From: an uncultured Bizionia sp.
Lineage (GTDB): Bacteria; Bacteroidota; Bacteroidia; Flavobacteriales; Flavobacteriaceae
Length of the DNA stretch: 64,000 nucleotides
Reading direction: 5' to 3'
NCBI GenBank assembly: GCA_947496215.1
Contig: CANMCF010000002.1
Span: forward strand, 186,001-250,000
The notes beneath the pieces were generated by a model. The model saw only the letters and a list, made by a program, of their open reading frames with translations. It ran no database searches and was not told the DNA's origin. This document shows positions 55,297 to 64,000 of the stretch, piece by piece. The translations under genes were made by a program, and so were the position numbers. Numbering within the stretch: the first letter of the stretch is position 1; every line of letters begins with the position of its first letter.

Positions 55297-56277
55297 TTAT
55301 TTGAGGTCGCTAAGTTTATTTTCTTTTTTAAAGGAAGCCAAGTCGGTCCATTGTTTTATTTTCTTTCCTTCGGAATATTTTACTGCCGATACCAGTTTCT
55401 CGTTCTCATACATTAGACAATATCCATTTTTTCGATTGTTTTTCAGTTGGCATTTATGATTTATCTTTTCCGCAGAATCATAAAACAACCACCAATTCGC
55501 TTTTTTTCCTTGTACGAAATGACCTTCACTTTCCTTGTTTCCGTTTTCGCGGTAAAATTGCCAATAATTTGTGGGTTTACCACCCTTATAGGCTCCATTT
55601 TTTTGAAGTTTTCCATTTTTATGATAGAATTTCCAATAACCATCTTCTTTTCCATTCTTAAAGGCACCTTCTTGTGCCAATTTCCCATTGCCATGATATG
55701 TCTTCCAGTATTTTGAAGGTTTTCCATTAACAAAAGTACCCTCCTTCTCCAATTGTCCGTTATTCAAGTAGAATTTCCAATAACCGGAATGGGTTCCGTT
55801 GACATAAGTCCCTTCCTTGTGCAATTTCCCATTTTCATGATATGCTTTCCAGTATTTGGAAGCTTGCCCGTTCAAGTAATGGCCTTCTTTTTCCAATTGC
55901 CCATTGTCATAATGGAATTTCCAATGGCCGGTTAACCGGCCATTGCTGTATAGACCTTCTTTCTTGAGTTTTTTGTTGCTATGGAAATATTTCCAAAAGC
56001 CATCTTTCTTGCCTATGGCATATTTTCCTTGAGATTTCAAGTTGCCATTGCCATGATAGAATTGCCAGTGATTGGTTTCCTTGTCGTTGAAGAATTCCCC
56101 TTGCTTTTTTATTTTTCCATTGTCGAAATAAAAGATCCAAAAACCTTCTTTGAAATTGTTGTTCGTCCAACCTTCAGCCTTCATCTTGCCATTGTTATGG
56201 TACGTTTTGCTATAGTCTTTCTGTGCAGAAACATTAAGGTATGCAAATGATATTGCTATGATTAAAAGGTGTTTCAT
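55297..56277 (-). CDS. YwqK-like (MORN-type) tandem repeat secreted protein
   Basis: Repeats of about 24 aa of GYWKFYHKNGKLQKEGTYVNGKPS type; signal peptide MKHLLIIAISFAYLNVSAQ gives a start at 56277 rather than 56313. Confidence 0.85.
   Translation of the reverse strand: MKHLLIIAISFAYLNVSAQKDYSKTYHNNGKMKAEGWTNNNFKEGFWIFYFDNGKIKKQGEFFNDKETNHWQFYHGNGNLKSQGKYAIGKKDGFWKYFHSNKKLKKEGLYSNGRLTGHWKFHYDNGQLEKEGHYLNGQASKYWKAYHENGKLHKEGTYVNGTHSGYWKFYLNNGQLEKEGTFVNGKPSKYWKTYHGNGKLAQEGAFKNGKEDGYWKFYHKNGKLQKNGAYKGGKPTNYWQFYRENGNKESEGHFVQGKKANWWLFYDSAEKINHKCQLKNNRKNGYCLMYENEKLVSAVKYSEGKKIKQWTDLASFKKENKLSDLK
55922..55945. repeat. 24-bp perfect palindrome inside coding sequence
   Basis: CAATGGCCGGTTAACCGGCCATTG. 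Confidence 0.9.
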
Positions 56278-56323
56278 CTTTGTTTTTTTTTGAACAACGA
56301 AATAAACTTTCAATTAGGGGAAA

Positions 56324-57913
56324 CTATTGCTTGTTAACCAACTTCATTAGATCCACATCGTTTCCTAACAAGACTTCAGTCGGATTAATTCTACCTTCCA
56401 TACTATCATTCTCCAATTTAAGAACGCCACGAGGACAAACAGCACTGCAAATACCGCATCCAACACAGCTGGAACGTACGATGTTTTCCCCTTTTTGGGC
56501 GTATGCACGCACATCTATTCCCATTTCGCAACTATTGGAGCAGTTTCCACAAGAGATGCATTGCCCTCCATTCGTCGTGATTCTGAATTTTGAGAACATA
56601 CGTTGTTGAAACCCTAAGATGGCAGCCATCGGGCATCCGAAACGACACCAGGCCCTGCTTCCTAGAATGGGGTAGAAACCTGTACCGATCACTCCAGAGA
56701 ATATGGAGCCTATGTAAAGTCCATATGCAGATCTAAGGGCCGATCCTTTTATGAAGAAGACTTCTTCGGTGGTACCGGTAAAGTGCATGCCCATCAGCAA
56801 TGCAATCGTTGCAAAGAATCCAATGGCACCATACTTGGCATCCTTGCCAAGCTCACTACGCTTGAAATACATGATTACAGCAAAGACGAGTGTCAGGAAT
56901 CCTATCACCAAACCGATGAACACTCCTTTCGTCAACCAAAAGTCATTGCTATCGTAACCTAGATATGTATATACCATCGCTACGGTCATGACAACGGAGA
57001 ATACGAGGACGACATGTATCAACCAACGTTCCAGTTTCCAAGCAGACATCTTTTTTGATGATAAGTGTCTAAAGGAATCTCCAGCTGTTTCGGCAAGACC
57101 ACCACAACCACATACCCAAGAGCAATACCAACGTTTTCCATATTTATAGGTTAAAATCGGAGTAATGACGAAAATGGATACAATGCCGAATATGATTAAT
57201 GCCAACCCGATGTTTCCATTGGATAGAAACCCTTTTACAGACCATTCATCAAAAATATAATAATTGAGAGGCCACACGCTTTTCAAGTCATAGTATGGCA
57301 AATTGGAGTTCATTCTATACATGAACTCAGGAATCAAAAAGGCAAATGCCAATTGAAAGAACATGACCGAAACGGTACGGATTTGCTCATAGCGATTATG
57401 ACGGTATTTTAGGATGAACTTGTATCCAAAGGCAAATATGGCTACAGTATACAATGTACCATAGACAAACCATTGGCTGGCTGGCCTACCGCTCAATAGA
57501 TTGCTAAGCGGATCGAACAAGGAGATCAAACCGGTGTTTGCAGCTCCATCCTTGCCTAGCCCCAACAACGTTGGATAAAAATACAACACGATGTAAAATG
57601 TGGTGAGTACGACACCAACGATCCAGCCCCAAGCACCTCGCGAGGATATGGATTTAAACCATGCGCCATCGTTTTTGATGCCTTCCAATTTCGTGAGATA
57701 GGCTTCTCTTGAATAGATGACCGTACCTGCTGTGATGAGGCCCAAAGACAAGCTCAAGAACAAAGCCTTGTTTGGGAAATTCGTGTTAAAAAGCGCCAAT
57801 GCCAATATGAACAACCCAACAATTCCAATGGCCAATGCGATCTTTTGTTTTCTTGAAATGCCCAAAGCGTCTGGTTTTGCTAAAGACATGCTGTGATTTA
57901 ATTTGTTACTCAT
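56324..57913 (-). CDS. Membrane 4Fe-4S protein (NosR/NapH-like)
   Basis: Multi-TM; CSWVCGCGG, CRFGCP, CISCGNCSNSCEMGI, CVGCGICSAVCPRGV. Confidence 0.85.
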   Translation of the reverse strand: MSNKLNHSMSLAKPDALGISRKQKIALAIGIVGLFILALALFNTNFPNKALFLSLSLGLITAGTVIYSREAYLTKLEGIKNDGAWFKSISSRGAWGWIVGVVLTTFYIVLYFYPTLLGLGKDGAANTGLISLFDPLSNLLSGRPASQWFVYGTLYTVAIFAFGYKFILKYRHNRYEQIRTVSVMFFQLAFAFLIPEFMYRMNSNLPYYDLKSVWPLNYYIFDEWSVKGFLSNGNIGLALIIFGIVSIFVITPILTYKYGKRWYCSWVCGCGGLAETAGDSFRHLSSKKMSAWKLERWLIHVVLVFSVVMTVAMVYTYLGYDSNDFWLTKGVFIGLVIGFLTLVFAVIMYFKRSELGKDAKYGAIGFFATIALLMGMHFTGTTEEVFFIKGSALRSAYGLYIGSIFSGVIGTGFYPILGSRAWCRFGCPMAAILGFQQRMFSKFRITTNGGQCISCGNCSNSCEMGIDVRAYAQKGENIVRSSCVGCGICSAVCPRGVLKLENDSMEGRINPTEVLLGNDVDLMKLVNKQ

Positions 57914-57924
57914 CTTATTTTGGA

Positions 57925-59223
57925 TTAGGCGGTTTGTAATTTGTTGTTGTAGGTAGCTAATATCTCTCTCTCGAAATGCTTGTAGAATTCAGGGTCGAAG
58001 TTGGCTTCATTCAAATGATTCATAACATAATCCACGTCTCGCTTTTCGGTCAACCAACGATCAAACACTTCATGGCGCATGCGAATGCCAAAGGTGTTTA
58101 TTCCCAAGAACGTCTTGTCCTTGGTGTCGTAGCATACGGTGATGCATTTGGTGTCGTCTTCATGTATCCAATGGAAATGAGTTTCGTTTTCCCTAGGCTT
58201 GGAAAATACCCATCCATAGGTTTGGTATTCGATATCCAAGAACTTGGCAGAATTGAACCAATGTCCAGGTTTGTACTCGGTTGGATTGTCACAAATGGTT
58301 TGAGCCAAGGCCTCTCCCATCATGCGACCAGTATACCAAACAGCTTCGATGGGTCTTCGTTGTCCGATGGCTTCACGCTGTTCTGCGCAATCCCCAATGG
58401 CAAAAATGTCTTTTATGTTGGTTTCCAGATGTCTATTGACCAATACGCCACGATTGGTTTCGATTCCAGAATCCTTTAGAAAAGTGATGTTGGGAGAAAC
58501 ACCAGCTGTCAGGCCTACCACGGTACAATCTATTTCTTCTCCAGTTTCGGCGACGATGATGGACTTTACCTTTCCAGTGTCATCCGCTTTTATTTCTTTT
58601 AGGTTGACACCCAATCTCAAGTCTATGTGATGGTTCTTGATGTGTCTGTTTATCATGGCACTTTCACCTTCTGGTAGGACACCATTCCAAAAACTATCTT
58701 CCCTGACCAAGAATGTGACGGGAATGCTTCGTGAATTCAACATTTCTGCCAATTCGATGCCGATCAGGCCACCACCTACGATCACGGCACGCTTGCATAC
58801 TTTGTTGCTGGGAGCGTTGCGTTCCAGGGTATCAAGATCTTGTTTGCTGTATAGGCCTTGTGCACCATCCAGATCTTGCCCTGGCCAACCGAATTTGTTT
58901 GGTTTGCTACCAGTGGCAATGATGAGCTTGTCGTATTCAAGAGTGTCCCCTTCTGCAAAGTGGAGTGTCTTGGACTTGGTATCGATGGTTTTCACATATC
59001 CTTTTTTGAGACCGATTCTGTTCTTGTCCCAAAACCAATTTTCATAGGGTTGCGTATGCTCGAACTTCATATGTCCCATATATATGTACATGAGAGCAGT
59101 TCGTGAAAAGAAATAATCTGTTTCCGCAGAAACAATTGTGATTTTTTTATCGGACAGCTTTCTAATGTGTCTGGCGACGGTAACTCCAGAAATTCCGTTT
59201 CCTATTATAACAATGTGTTCCAT
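57925..59223 (-). CDS. NAD(P)/FAD-dependent oxidoreductase
   Basis: HIVIIGNGISGVTVARHIRKL, RAVIVGGGLIGIELAEML, IKDIFAIGDCAEQRE. Confidence 0.9.
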   Translation of the reverse strand: MEHIVIIGNGISGVTVARHIRKLSDKKITIVSAETDYFFSRTALMYIYMGHMKFEHTQPYENWFWDKNRIGLKKGYVKTIDTKSKTLHFAEGDTLEYDKLIIATGSKPNKFGWPGQDLDGAQGLYSKQDLDTLERNAPSNKVCKRAVIVGGGLIGIELAEMLNSRSIPVTFLVREDSFWNGVLPEGESAMINRHIKNHHIDLRLGVNLKEIKADDTGKVKSIIVAETGEEIDCTVVGLTAGVSPNITFLKDSGIETNRGVLVNRHLETNIKDIFAIGDCAEQREAIGQRRPIEAVWYTGRMMGEALAQTICDNPTEYKPGHWFNSAKFLDIEYQTYGWVFSKPRENETHFHWIHEDDTKCITVCYDTKDKTFLGINTFGIRMRHEVFDRWLTEKRDVDYVMNHLNEANFDPEFYKHFEREILATYNNKLQTA

Positions 59224-59425
59224 AATATTTCGTGGTTATGATGCGGTTGGTCGAAACTAAAGATAATAACTTAAATGTATTGGTTATATTTAGAATAGAT
59301 ATAAATTAACAAAAGGTGTAAGGATTCCAATGGAATGAAGACGATGAAAATTTTTGACTTTTTTTGAAAGTTTATCGAAACAATTTAGACTTAGGCATCT
59401 GTTAAGTACATTTAAATTGAAAAAA

Positions 59426-60142
59426 ATGAAAAAAATAACAATCATATTTGCAGTCTTAATGGGGAGTCTTTTCGTAGAAGCTCAAGATTTAAATTCTTTT
59501 TTCACCAAATCAGATGCATTCTTTAAAGCTAATGTGGCCAATGGAAGGGTCGCTTACGCTACCATTAAAAAAGATAGAACGGCCTTGGATGAAGTGTTGA
59601 AGATGGCTGAAGGTATTTCTGTAACGAAGAGTGATGCCAAAAACTATCAAGCTTTTTGGATCAATGCCTATAACCTATCCGTAATAAAGGGGATCGTAGA
59701 CAATTATCCAACAAAATCACCATTGGACAACAAAGGTTTCTTCGACAAGACCAAACACAATTTGGCCGGAAAGAAAATTACATTGAATGACATTGAGCAC
59801 AAGTTGTTACGTGCCCAATTCAAAGACGCTCGCTTTCACTTCGTCTTGGTATGTGGGGCTGTCGGTTGTCCTCCATTGATAAGCAAGGCCTATTTGCCAA
59901 ACACATTGGAAGAACAATTGCAAAGGCAAGCAGTATTGGCACTCAATGGGGGTTACTTCATAAAGGTGAACACCAAAAAGAAAAGAATCTATGGGTCCAA
60001 GATATTGGAATGGTACAAAGAAGATTTCACTATGAATGGCATGACGGAAATAGAGTTCATCAACAAATACAGAAAAGAGAAGATTCCAGCAAAGTACAAG
60101 TTGACGTACTTTGAATACGATTGGAACGTAAACAAACAATAA
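59426..60142 (+). CDS. Secreted DUF547 domain protein
   Basis: FWINAYNLSVIKGIVDNYP...LRAQFKDARFHFVLVCGAVGCPPL; signal peptide MKKITIIFAVLMGSLFVEAQ. Confidence 0.85.
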   Translation: MKKITIIFAVLMGSLFVEAQDLNSFFTKSDAFFKANVANGRVAYATIKKDRTALDEVLKMAEGISVTKSDAKNYQAFWINAYNLSVIKGIVDNYPTKSPLDNKGFFDKTKHNLAGKKITLNDIEHKLLRAQFKDARFHFVLVCGAVGCPPLISKAYLPNTLEEQLQRQAVLALNGGYFIKVNTKKKRIYGSKILEWYKEDFTMNGMTEIEFINKYRKEKIPAKYKLTYFEYDWNVNKQ

Positions 60143-60237
60143 CGGTCCAGCGATAGCAGGGACCTAATTAAAAAAAGCCCTAAAACATAAATAAAAACCA
60201 AAATTTCCAATAGACAAGGAAATACAAATCAACAATT

Positions 60238-61170
60238 ATGAGAAAAATAGTAGTATTAGCCATAGCACTAGTTGCCAATTTTGTGGGATTCGCACAAGAA
60301 GACACAGATGAAGCCGTAAAGAGTAACGTACAGGAGTTCACACCTTCCAAGTTATTGAACAAGGGGCAATGGGATATCAAGTTCTTCAATAGTCTATACA
60401 CGCAAACGGAAGCTACAAACGAAAAAAGCGAGTCTCAAAAGATAGCAAGACAAAACTTCTTTACCAACACGACCGAGATCTATACTGGAGTAAGTGACAA
60501 TTCAAGAATAAACGTAGGTTTGATCTTTCAGATCAGATCCAACAACTATGGTGGGCAAAGTCCATTGAGCGTATTCGATTTCGACAACAACCTAACAGAT
60601 TCCAGAAGTGGTTTGACTACCGTGGCACCATCCATCAGGGTGCAACCTTTTGCAAGCATTCCCAACTTCTCATTTACGAGTTCCGTGTATTTTGCGATAT
60701 TCAAGGATGAGGCTTTCCCTGGTCAATTCAACGATCCAGCATACTTGGACAAGAAAAGCACATTTTGGGAGACGAAATTTTTCTATGACAAGACTTTCGG
60801 AGGAGGGGATTGGCAAGTATTCACGGAGGCGGACTTTGGTTTCAACTTTGGGGAAAAGGGAGCAGATGCCGATTTCAACAGCACCAATGTGGGAGAACGC
60901 TTTGCAAACAACAGTCTGTTCTTGCCGGTAAGTGCATTCTTGAGTTATTTCCCTTCAAGCAAGTCCACCATATTCACAAACGTGCAACAGGCCTTCTTAA
61001 TAGACCTAGGAAACGATTTCTCTCAAAATTACACACAATTGGGATTGGGAGGAAAATACCAATTGACCGAAGCATTGAATTTGGAGGCTTCCTTTGGCAA
61101 GATCGTAAGAGGAAACAACTTTCAAGGTTTGGGACAAACTTTTAGCTTGGGTTTAAGAGCTTTATTTTAG
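60238..61170 (+). CDS. Outer-membrane/secreted beta-barrel-like hypothetical protein
   Basis: Signal peptide MRKIVVLAIALVANFVGFAQ; alternating beta strands ending LGLRALF. Confidence 0.65.
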   Translation: MRKIVVLAIALVANFVGFAQEDTDEAVKSNVQEFTPSKLLNKGQWDIKFFNSLYTQTEATNEKSESQKIARQNFFTNTTEIYTGVSDNSRINVGLIFQIRSNNYGGQSPLSVFDFDNNLTDSRSGLTTVAPSIRVQPFASIPNFSFTSSVYFAIFKDEAFPGQFNDPAYLDKKSTFWETKFFYDKTFGGGDWQVFTEADFGFNFGEKGADADFNSTNVGERFANNSLFLPVSAFLSYFPSSKSTIFTNVQQAFLIDLGNDFSQNYTQLGLGGKYQLTEALNLEASFGKIVRGNNFQGLGQTFSLGLRALF

Positions 61171-61214
61171 CATAAATGGTAAATTAGGAGTTTAATAAAA
61201 CGAATTTCCAGAGA

Positions 61215-62213
61215 ATGAAACATCTTAAACTCCTAATCTTATGCCTATTGATCCAGTCCTGTGATGGACAAACCTCAAAGATGAATGGGGTTAGCTTTGT
61301 CGCTTCGGGAATCCCTGTAGACAATGAACATGTCGATCCAGTCGTTGCTGTCAATGCAAACTATGCGGCAGTAATGCCATTTGGATTCATCAGAGATTTG
61401 AAGAACCCCAACATAGCCTTCAATACGGACAGGCAATGGTTTGGAGAAACTAGGGCAGGAGCAAAACAATATGCGGAGACGTTGAAGGCAAAAGGAATAA
61501 AGATAATGCTGAAACCTCAAATTTGGGTTTGGCGGGGTGAATTCACAGGGTACATAAAGATGGAAACAGAAGCCGATTGGAAAACATTGGAAACATCATA
61601 CTCCAAATTCATTTTGGAATATGCAGCCTTGGCTCAAGAAATTGAAGCTGAGGTTTTTTGCATTGGCACCGAGTTGGAAGGATTCATCGACAACAGGCCA
61701 GAATATTGGAACAAGCTCATTCTGGAGATAAGGAAGATATATGAAGGGAAACTGACCTATGCAGCCAATTGGGACGAATTCAAACGGACACCTTTTTGGA
61801 AGGATTTGGATTTTATTGGGGTAGATGCCTACTTTCCTGTTAGTAATAGTAAGACCCCTACGGTAGAGGAATGTTTGGAAGGGTGGAAAACACATAAACC
61901 TGTCATAAAGGCGATGTCCGAAAAACACCTAAAGCCTATTTTGTTTACGGAGTTCGGGTATCGTAGTGTGGATTTTTCGGGTAAGGAACCTTGGAAATCC
62001 GATCGTAGCATGACCGAAGTAAACCTAGAGGCACAAACCAATACCACAAAAGCGTTGTTTGACACTTTTTGGAAAGAAGAATGGTTTGCAGGTGGTTTTA
62101 TTTGGAAATGGTTTCATGACCATGAACAATCGGGAGGAGGAGACAATTCTCGGTTCACACCACAAAACAAACCAGCGGAAACAGTAATAAAAATGAACTA
62201 TGCATCGCATTAA
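61215..62213 (+). CDS. GH113-like glycoside hydrolase (TIM barrel)
   Basis: EVFCIGTELEGFIDNRPEYW, WDEFKRTPFWKDLDFIGVDAYFPVS, ILFTEFGYRSVDF. Confidence 0.75.
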   Translation: MKHLKLLILCLLIQSCDGQTSKMNGVSFVASGIPVDNEHVDPVVAVNANYAAVMPFGFIRDLKNPNIAFNTDRQWFGETRAGAKQYAETLKAKGIKIMLKPQIWVWRGEFTGYIKMETEADWKTLETSYSKFILEYAALAQEIEAEVFCIGTELEGFIDNRPEYWNKLILEIRKIYEGKLTYAANWDEFKRTPFWKDLDFIGVDAYFPVSNSKTPTVEECLEGWKTHKPVIKAMSEKHLKPILFTEFGYRSVDFSGKEPWKSDRSMTEVNLEAQTNTTKALFDTFWKEEWFAGGFIWKWFHDHEQSGGGDNSRFTPQNKPAETVIKMNYASH

Positions 62214-62240
62214 ATGAAACATTCATAGCTAAAAAGTTAG

Positions 62241-62328
62241 ATGCATAGAGAATGATTATGAGCTCGTTTAAACGAGTTCTATATGAATGTTACAGATGGC
62301 CGATGAAAACAATAAATAAAAACAGATG
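62241..62328 (+). repeat. Duplicated 5' leader, copy 1, with extra palindromic insert
   Basis: ATGCATAGAGAATGATTAT[GAGCTCGTTTAAACGAGTTCTAT]ATGAATGTTACAGAT...GATGAAAACAATAAATAAAAACAGATG. Confidence 0.75.
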
Positions 62329-63057
62329 AAATTTACAAAATACATAATCATCCTATTGTTTGTGTCATCATGTTCAAAATCCGATGATGACACACCCATT
62401 CACAGTACGCTGGAGCAATACACAAGCAATCGTACGACGGAAATGGGAGCTGTGATTGCCTGTGCTGCAAAAGAAGAGAACACGAATGCGGTACTGACTT
62501 TTTTTTATCCGGAAGATGGCGCATCCAACATCCAGTATTTCGAAACAGGAAATGCCGAGGTTGACAAAGAGGACTTTGGCAATTATGCTAGGCTGGACTT
62601 GAGCAGTAGCCCTTTTTTCAATGGACATCTAAGGTTTTTTTCTAGGAATCTTACCGAGGAAAAATGGATTGTCGTAACCTATGAGTTGGGAGGTGAGATC
62701 AAGATTTCCAATCCCATACGTACAAGACAGTTTACAAAGTCATCCGTTTGGAACGACATGGTTACCATTGACCAAGACACCTCATTGATGCCCAAGTTCA
62801 GTTGGGAAGCCAATGCCTTTGGTGACAATGCCATATATTTTCAAGTGGTTTCCAATGCACAAGGCGATCTGCTTTCGGGAACGTATACCCATGAGAATCA
62901 ATTTCAGTATTACGACACCACCAACGTGGTGTTGAACGTTACAGAAGAGACCCCACCGGAATTGGTTGGCGATGTGGAGTATAATTTCACGTTAATGGAT
63001 GTGAGCCTGGACAATTGGGTTAATCTGGTTACCCAAAAATCATTCACCGCGCAATGA
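62326..63057 (+). CDS. Hypothetical lipoprotein
   Basis: MKFTKYIIILLFVSSCSKSDDD lipobox; beta-rich. Confidence 0.75.
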   Translation: MKFTKYIIILLFVSSCSKSDDDTPIHSTLEQYTSNRTTEMGAVIACAAKEENTNAVLTFFYPEDGASNIQYFETGNAEVDKEDFGNYARLDLSSSPFFNGHLRFFSRNLTEEKWIVVTYELGGEIKISNPIRTRQFTKSSVWNDMVTIDQDTSLMPKFSWEANAFGDNAIYFQVVSNAQGDLLSGTYTHENQFQYYDTTNVVLNVTEETPPELVGDVEYNFTLMDVSLDNWVNLVTQKSFTAQ

Positions 63058-63082
63058 TGAAACGAGCATCACAAGAACCCCG

Positions 63083-63148
63083 ATGCATACCAGAATGATT
63101 ATATGAATGTTACAGATTATAGATAAAAACAATAAATGCAAGCAGATG
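63083..63148 (+). repeat. Duplicated 5' leader, copy 2
   Basis: ATGCATACCAGAATGATTATATGAATGTTACAGATTATAGATAAAAACAATAAATGCAAGCAGATG. Confidence 0.75.
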
Positions 63149-64000
63149 AAAAAGACCCTCATCTTTTTCCTTTTGGGAATTTTTACAATTAATTCATTTG
63201 GTCAAGACAAAGTTGTACTTGATTTGAAAGTTCAAGGGAACAAAAAAATAAAAGCAAGCTTCATAAAGAAGTTGGCTACCATTAGAGCAGGCGTCGTCTT
63301 GGATTCCGCTGCCATCGAAAAGGACATAAAGCGATTGAAACGGTTGCCTTCCGTGGCACACGCCTATTATCAAGTGTTCCATTCCCATGACGACTTCTAC
63401 AACGTGTTCTATAACATAGAAGAGAACTTCACGATAATACCATCTGCCAGCATATATACCTCAAACGATGGTGAATTCGCATACAGGCTGGGACTCTATG
63501 AGTTCAACCTGTTGGGAAGAAGCATGACTTTTGGCGGATTCTATCAAAAAGACATCTACAGTAGTTATGGCATCAATTTCAGAGCGCCTTATTTGTTCAA
63601 CAGGCAATTCGGTTTGGCCTTGAACCATCAAGACCTGACTACTCAAGAACCCGTATTTTTCAACAATGCAACGGCAGATTACAAGTATAGAAACAATTCA
63701 TATGAGGTTCTAGGCCTGTATGAGATCGATTTCCAAAATAGATTGGAAGCGGGAATAAATTACTTTACCGAAGATTACGAATACAAGTCTGGGGCAACGA
63801 GTGAGAACGTGCCCCAAACATTGACGGTGAAAAAACTATTGTACAAGCTCATATACGAATACAACGATTTGGATTACGACTATCAATACGTATCTGGTTT
63901 CAAAAGTGCATTGAATTTTCAAATCGTAACGTCCACAAGCGATGAGTTGCCGGAATTCCTGATAGGTTGGAACGACTTTTTCTACTATGCAAGAGTAGGA
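63146..64000 (+). CDS. BamA/TamA-like outer membrane protein with POTRA domain, partial (runs off the right edge)
   Basis: MKKTLIFFLLGIFTINSFGQDKVVLDLKVQGNKKIKASFIKKLATIRAGVVLDSAAIEKDIKRLKRLPSVAHAYYQV (POTRA), then barrel-like strands; open to position 64000. Confidence 0.8.
   Translation, partial: MKKTLIFFLLGIFTINSFGQDKVVLDLKVQGNKKIKASFIKKLATIRAGVVLDSAAIEKDIKRLKRLPSVAHAYYQVFHSHDDFYNVFYNIEENFTIIPSASIYTSNDGEFAYRLGLYEFNLLGRSMTFGGFYQKDIYSSYGINFRAPYLFNRQFGLALNHQDLTTQEPVFFNNATADYKYRNNSYEVLGLYEIDFQNRLEAGINYFTEDYEYKSGATSENVPQTLTVKKLLYKLIYEYNDLDYDYQYVSGFKSALNFQIVTSTSDELPEFLIGWNDFFYYARVG

Noticed and set aside
57976-58479. 167-aa plus-strand ORF, and the 136-aa ORF at 58637-59047
   Set aside because: Antisense shadows of the FAD oxidoreductase gene at 57925-59223.
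1-64000. CRISPR arrays, insertion sequences, prophage genes, tRNA and rRNA genes
   Set aside because: No regularly spaced repeats, transposase or integrase motifs, phage structural genes, cloverleaf sequences or rRNA-like tracts were recognised by eye; tRNAscan-SE and Infernal would be needed to exclude small RNAs.

Overview
This 64 kb window looks like a Flavobacteriaceae (Bacteroidota) chromosome: AT-rich, T9SS-type C-terminal sorting tails, TAnnTTTG-type -7 promoter boxes and family-typical gene content. Most of it is ordinary-looking coding sequence. I saw no rRNA, tRNA, CRISPR array, insertion sequence or prophage. Main blocks: (i) a GAF-domain protein convergent with an HD + Pycsar-effector-like (PycTM/DUF5706) membrane protein; (ii) an AraC-regulator cluster with NTF2/SnoaL-like, YHS and two tandem cytochrome P460 genes; (iii) an oxidative-damage repair run (msrB-msrA, TrxB C-terminal fragment, thioredoxin- and glutaredoxin-like proteins, haem-binding protein, uracil-DNA glycosylase-like protein, frameshifted second msrA); (iv) a 1224-aa metallophosphoesterase / kinase-like / beta-barrel fusion; (v) mevalonate-pathway genes with a UbiA-type prenyltransferase and a nitrilase; (vi) speA-speB plus a deoxyhypusine-synthase-like gene; (vii) a TPR histidine kinase and response regulator followed by a dense accessory operon at about 39.8-48.9 kb (DUF1508, two unannotated Pro/Lys-rich micro-ORFs, Cys-rich SH3b, NfeD-like, SPFH, TerB-like, vWA-like, DUF4236-excalibur, HSDR_N-like nuclease), punctuated by a repeated hairpin + promoter-like module; (viii) glycosyltransferases, a 24-aa-repeat YwqK-like protein, a 4Fe-4S membrane protein and outer-membrane proteins. 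The strongest candidates for undescribed biology are the kinase-like/phosphoesterase/barrel fusion and the 40-47 kb operon with its repeated intergenic modules. All family calls come from reading motifs by eye; no searches were run.
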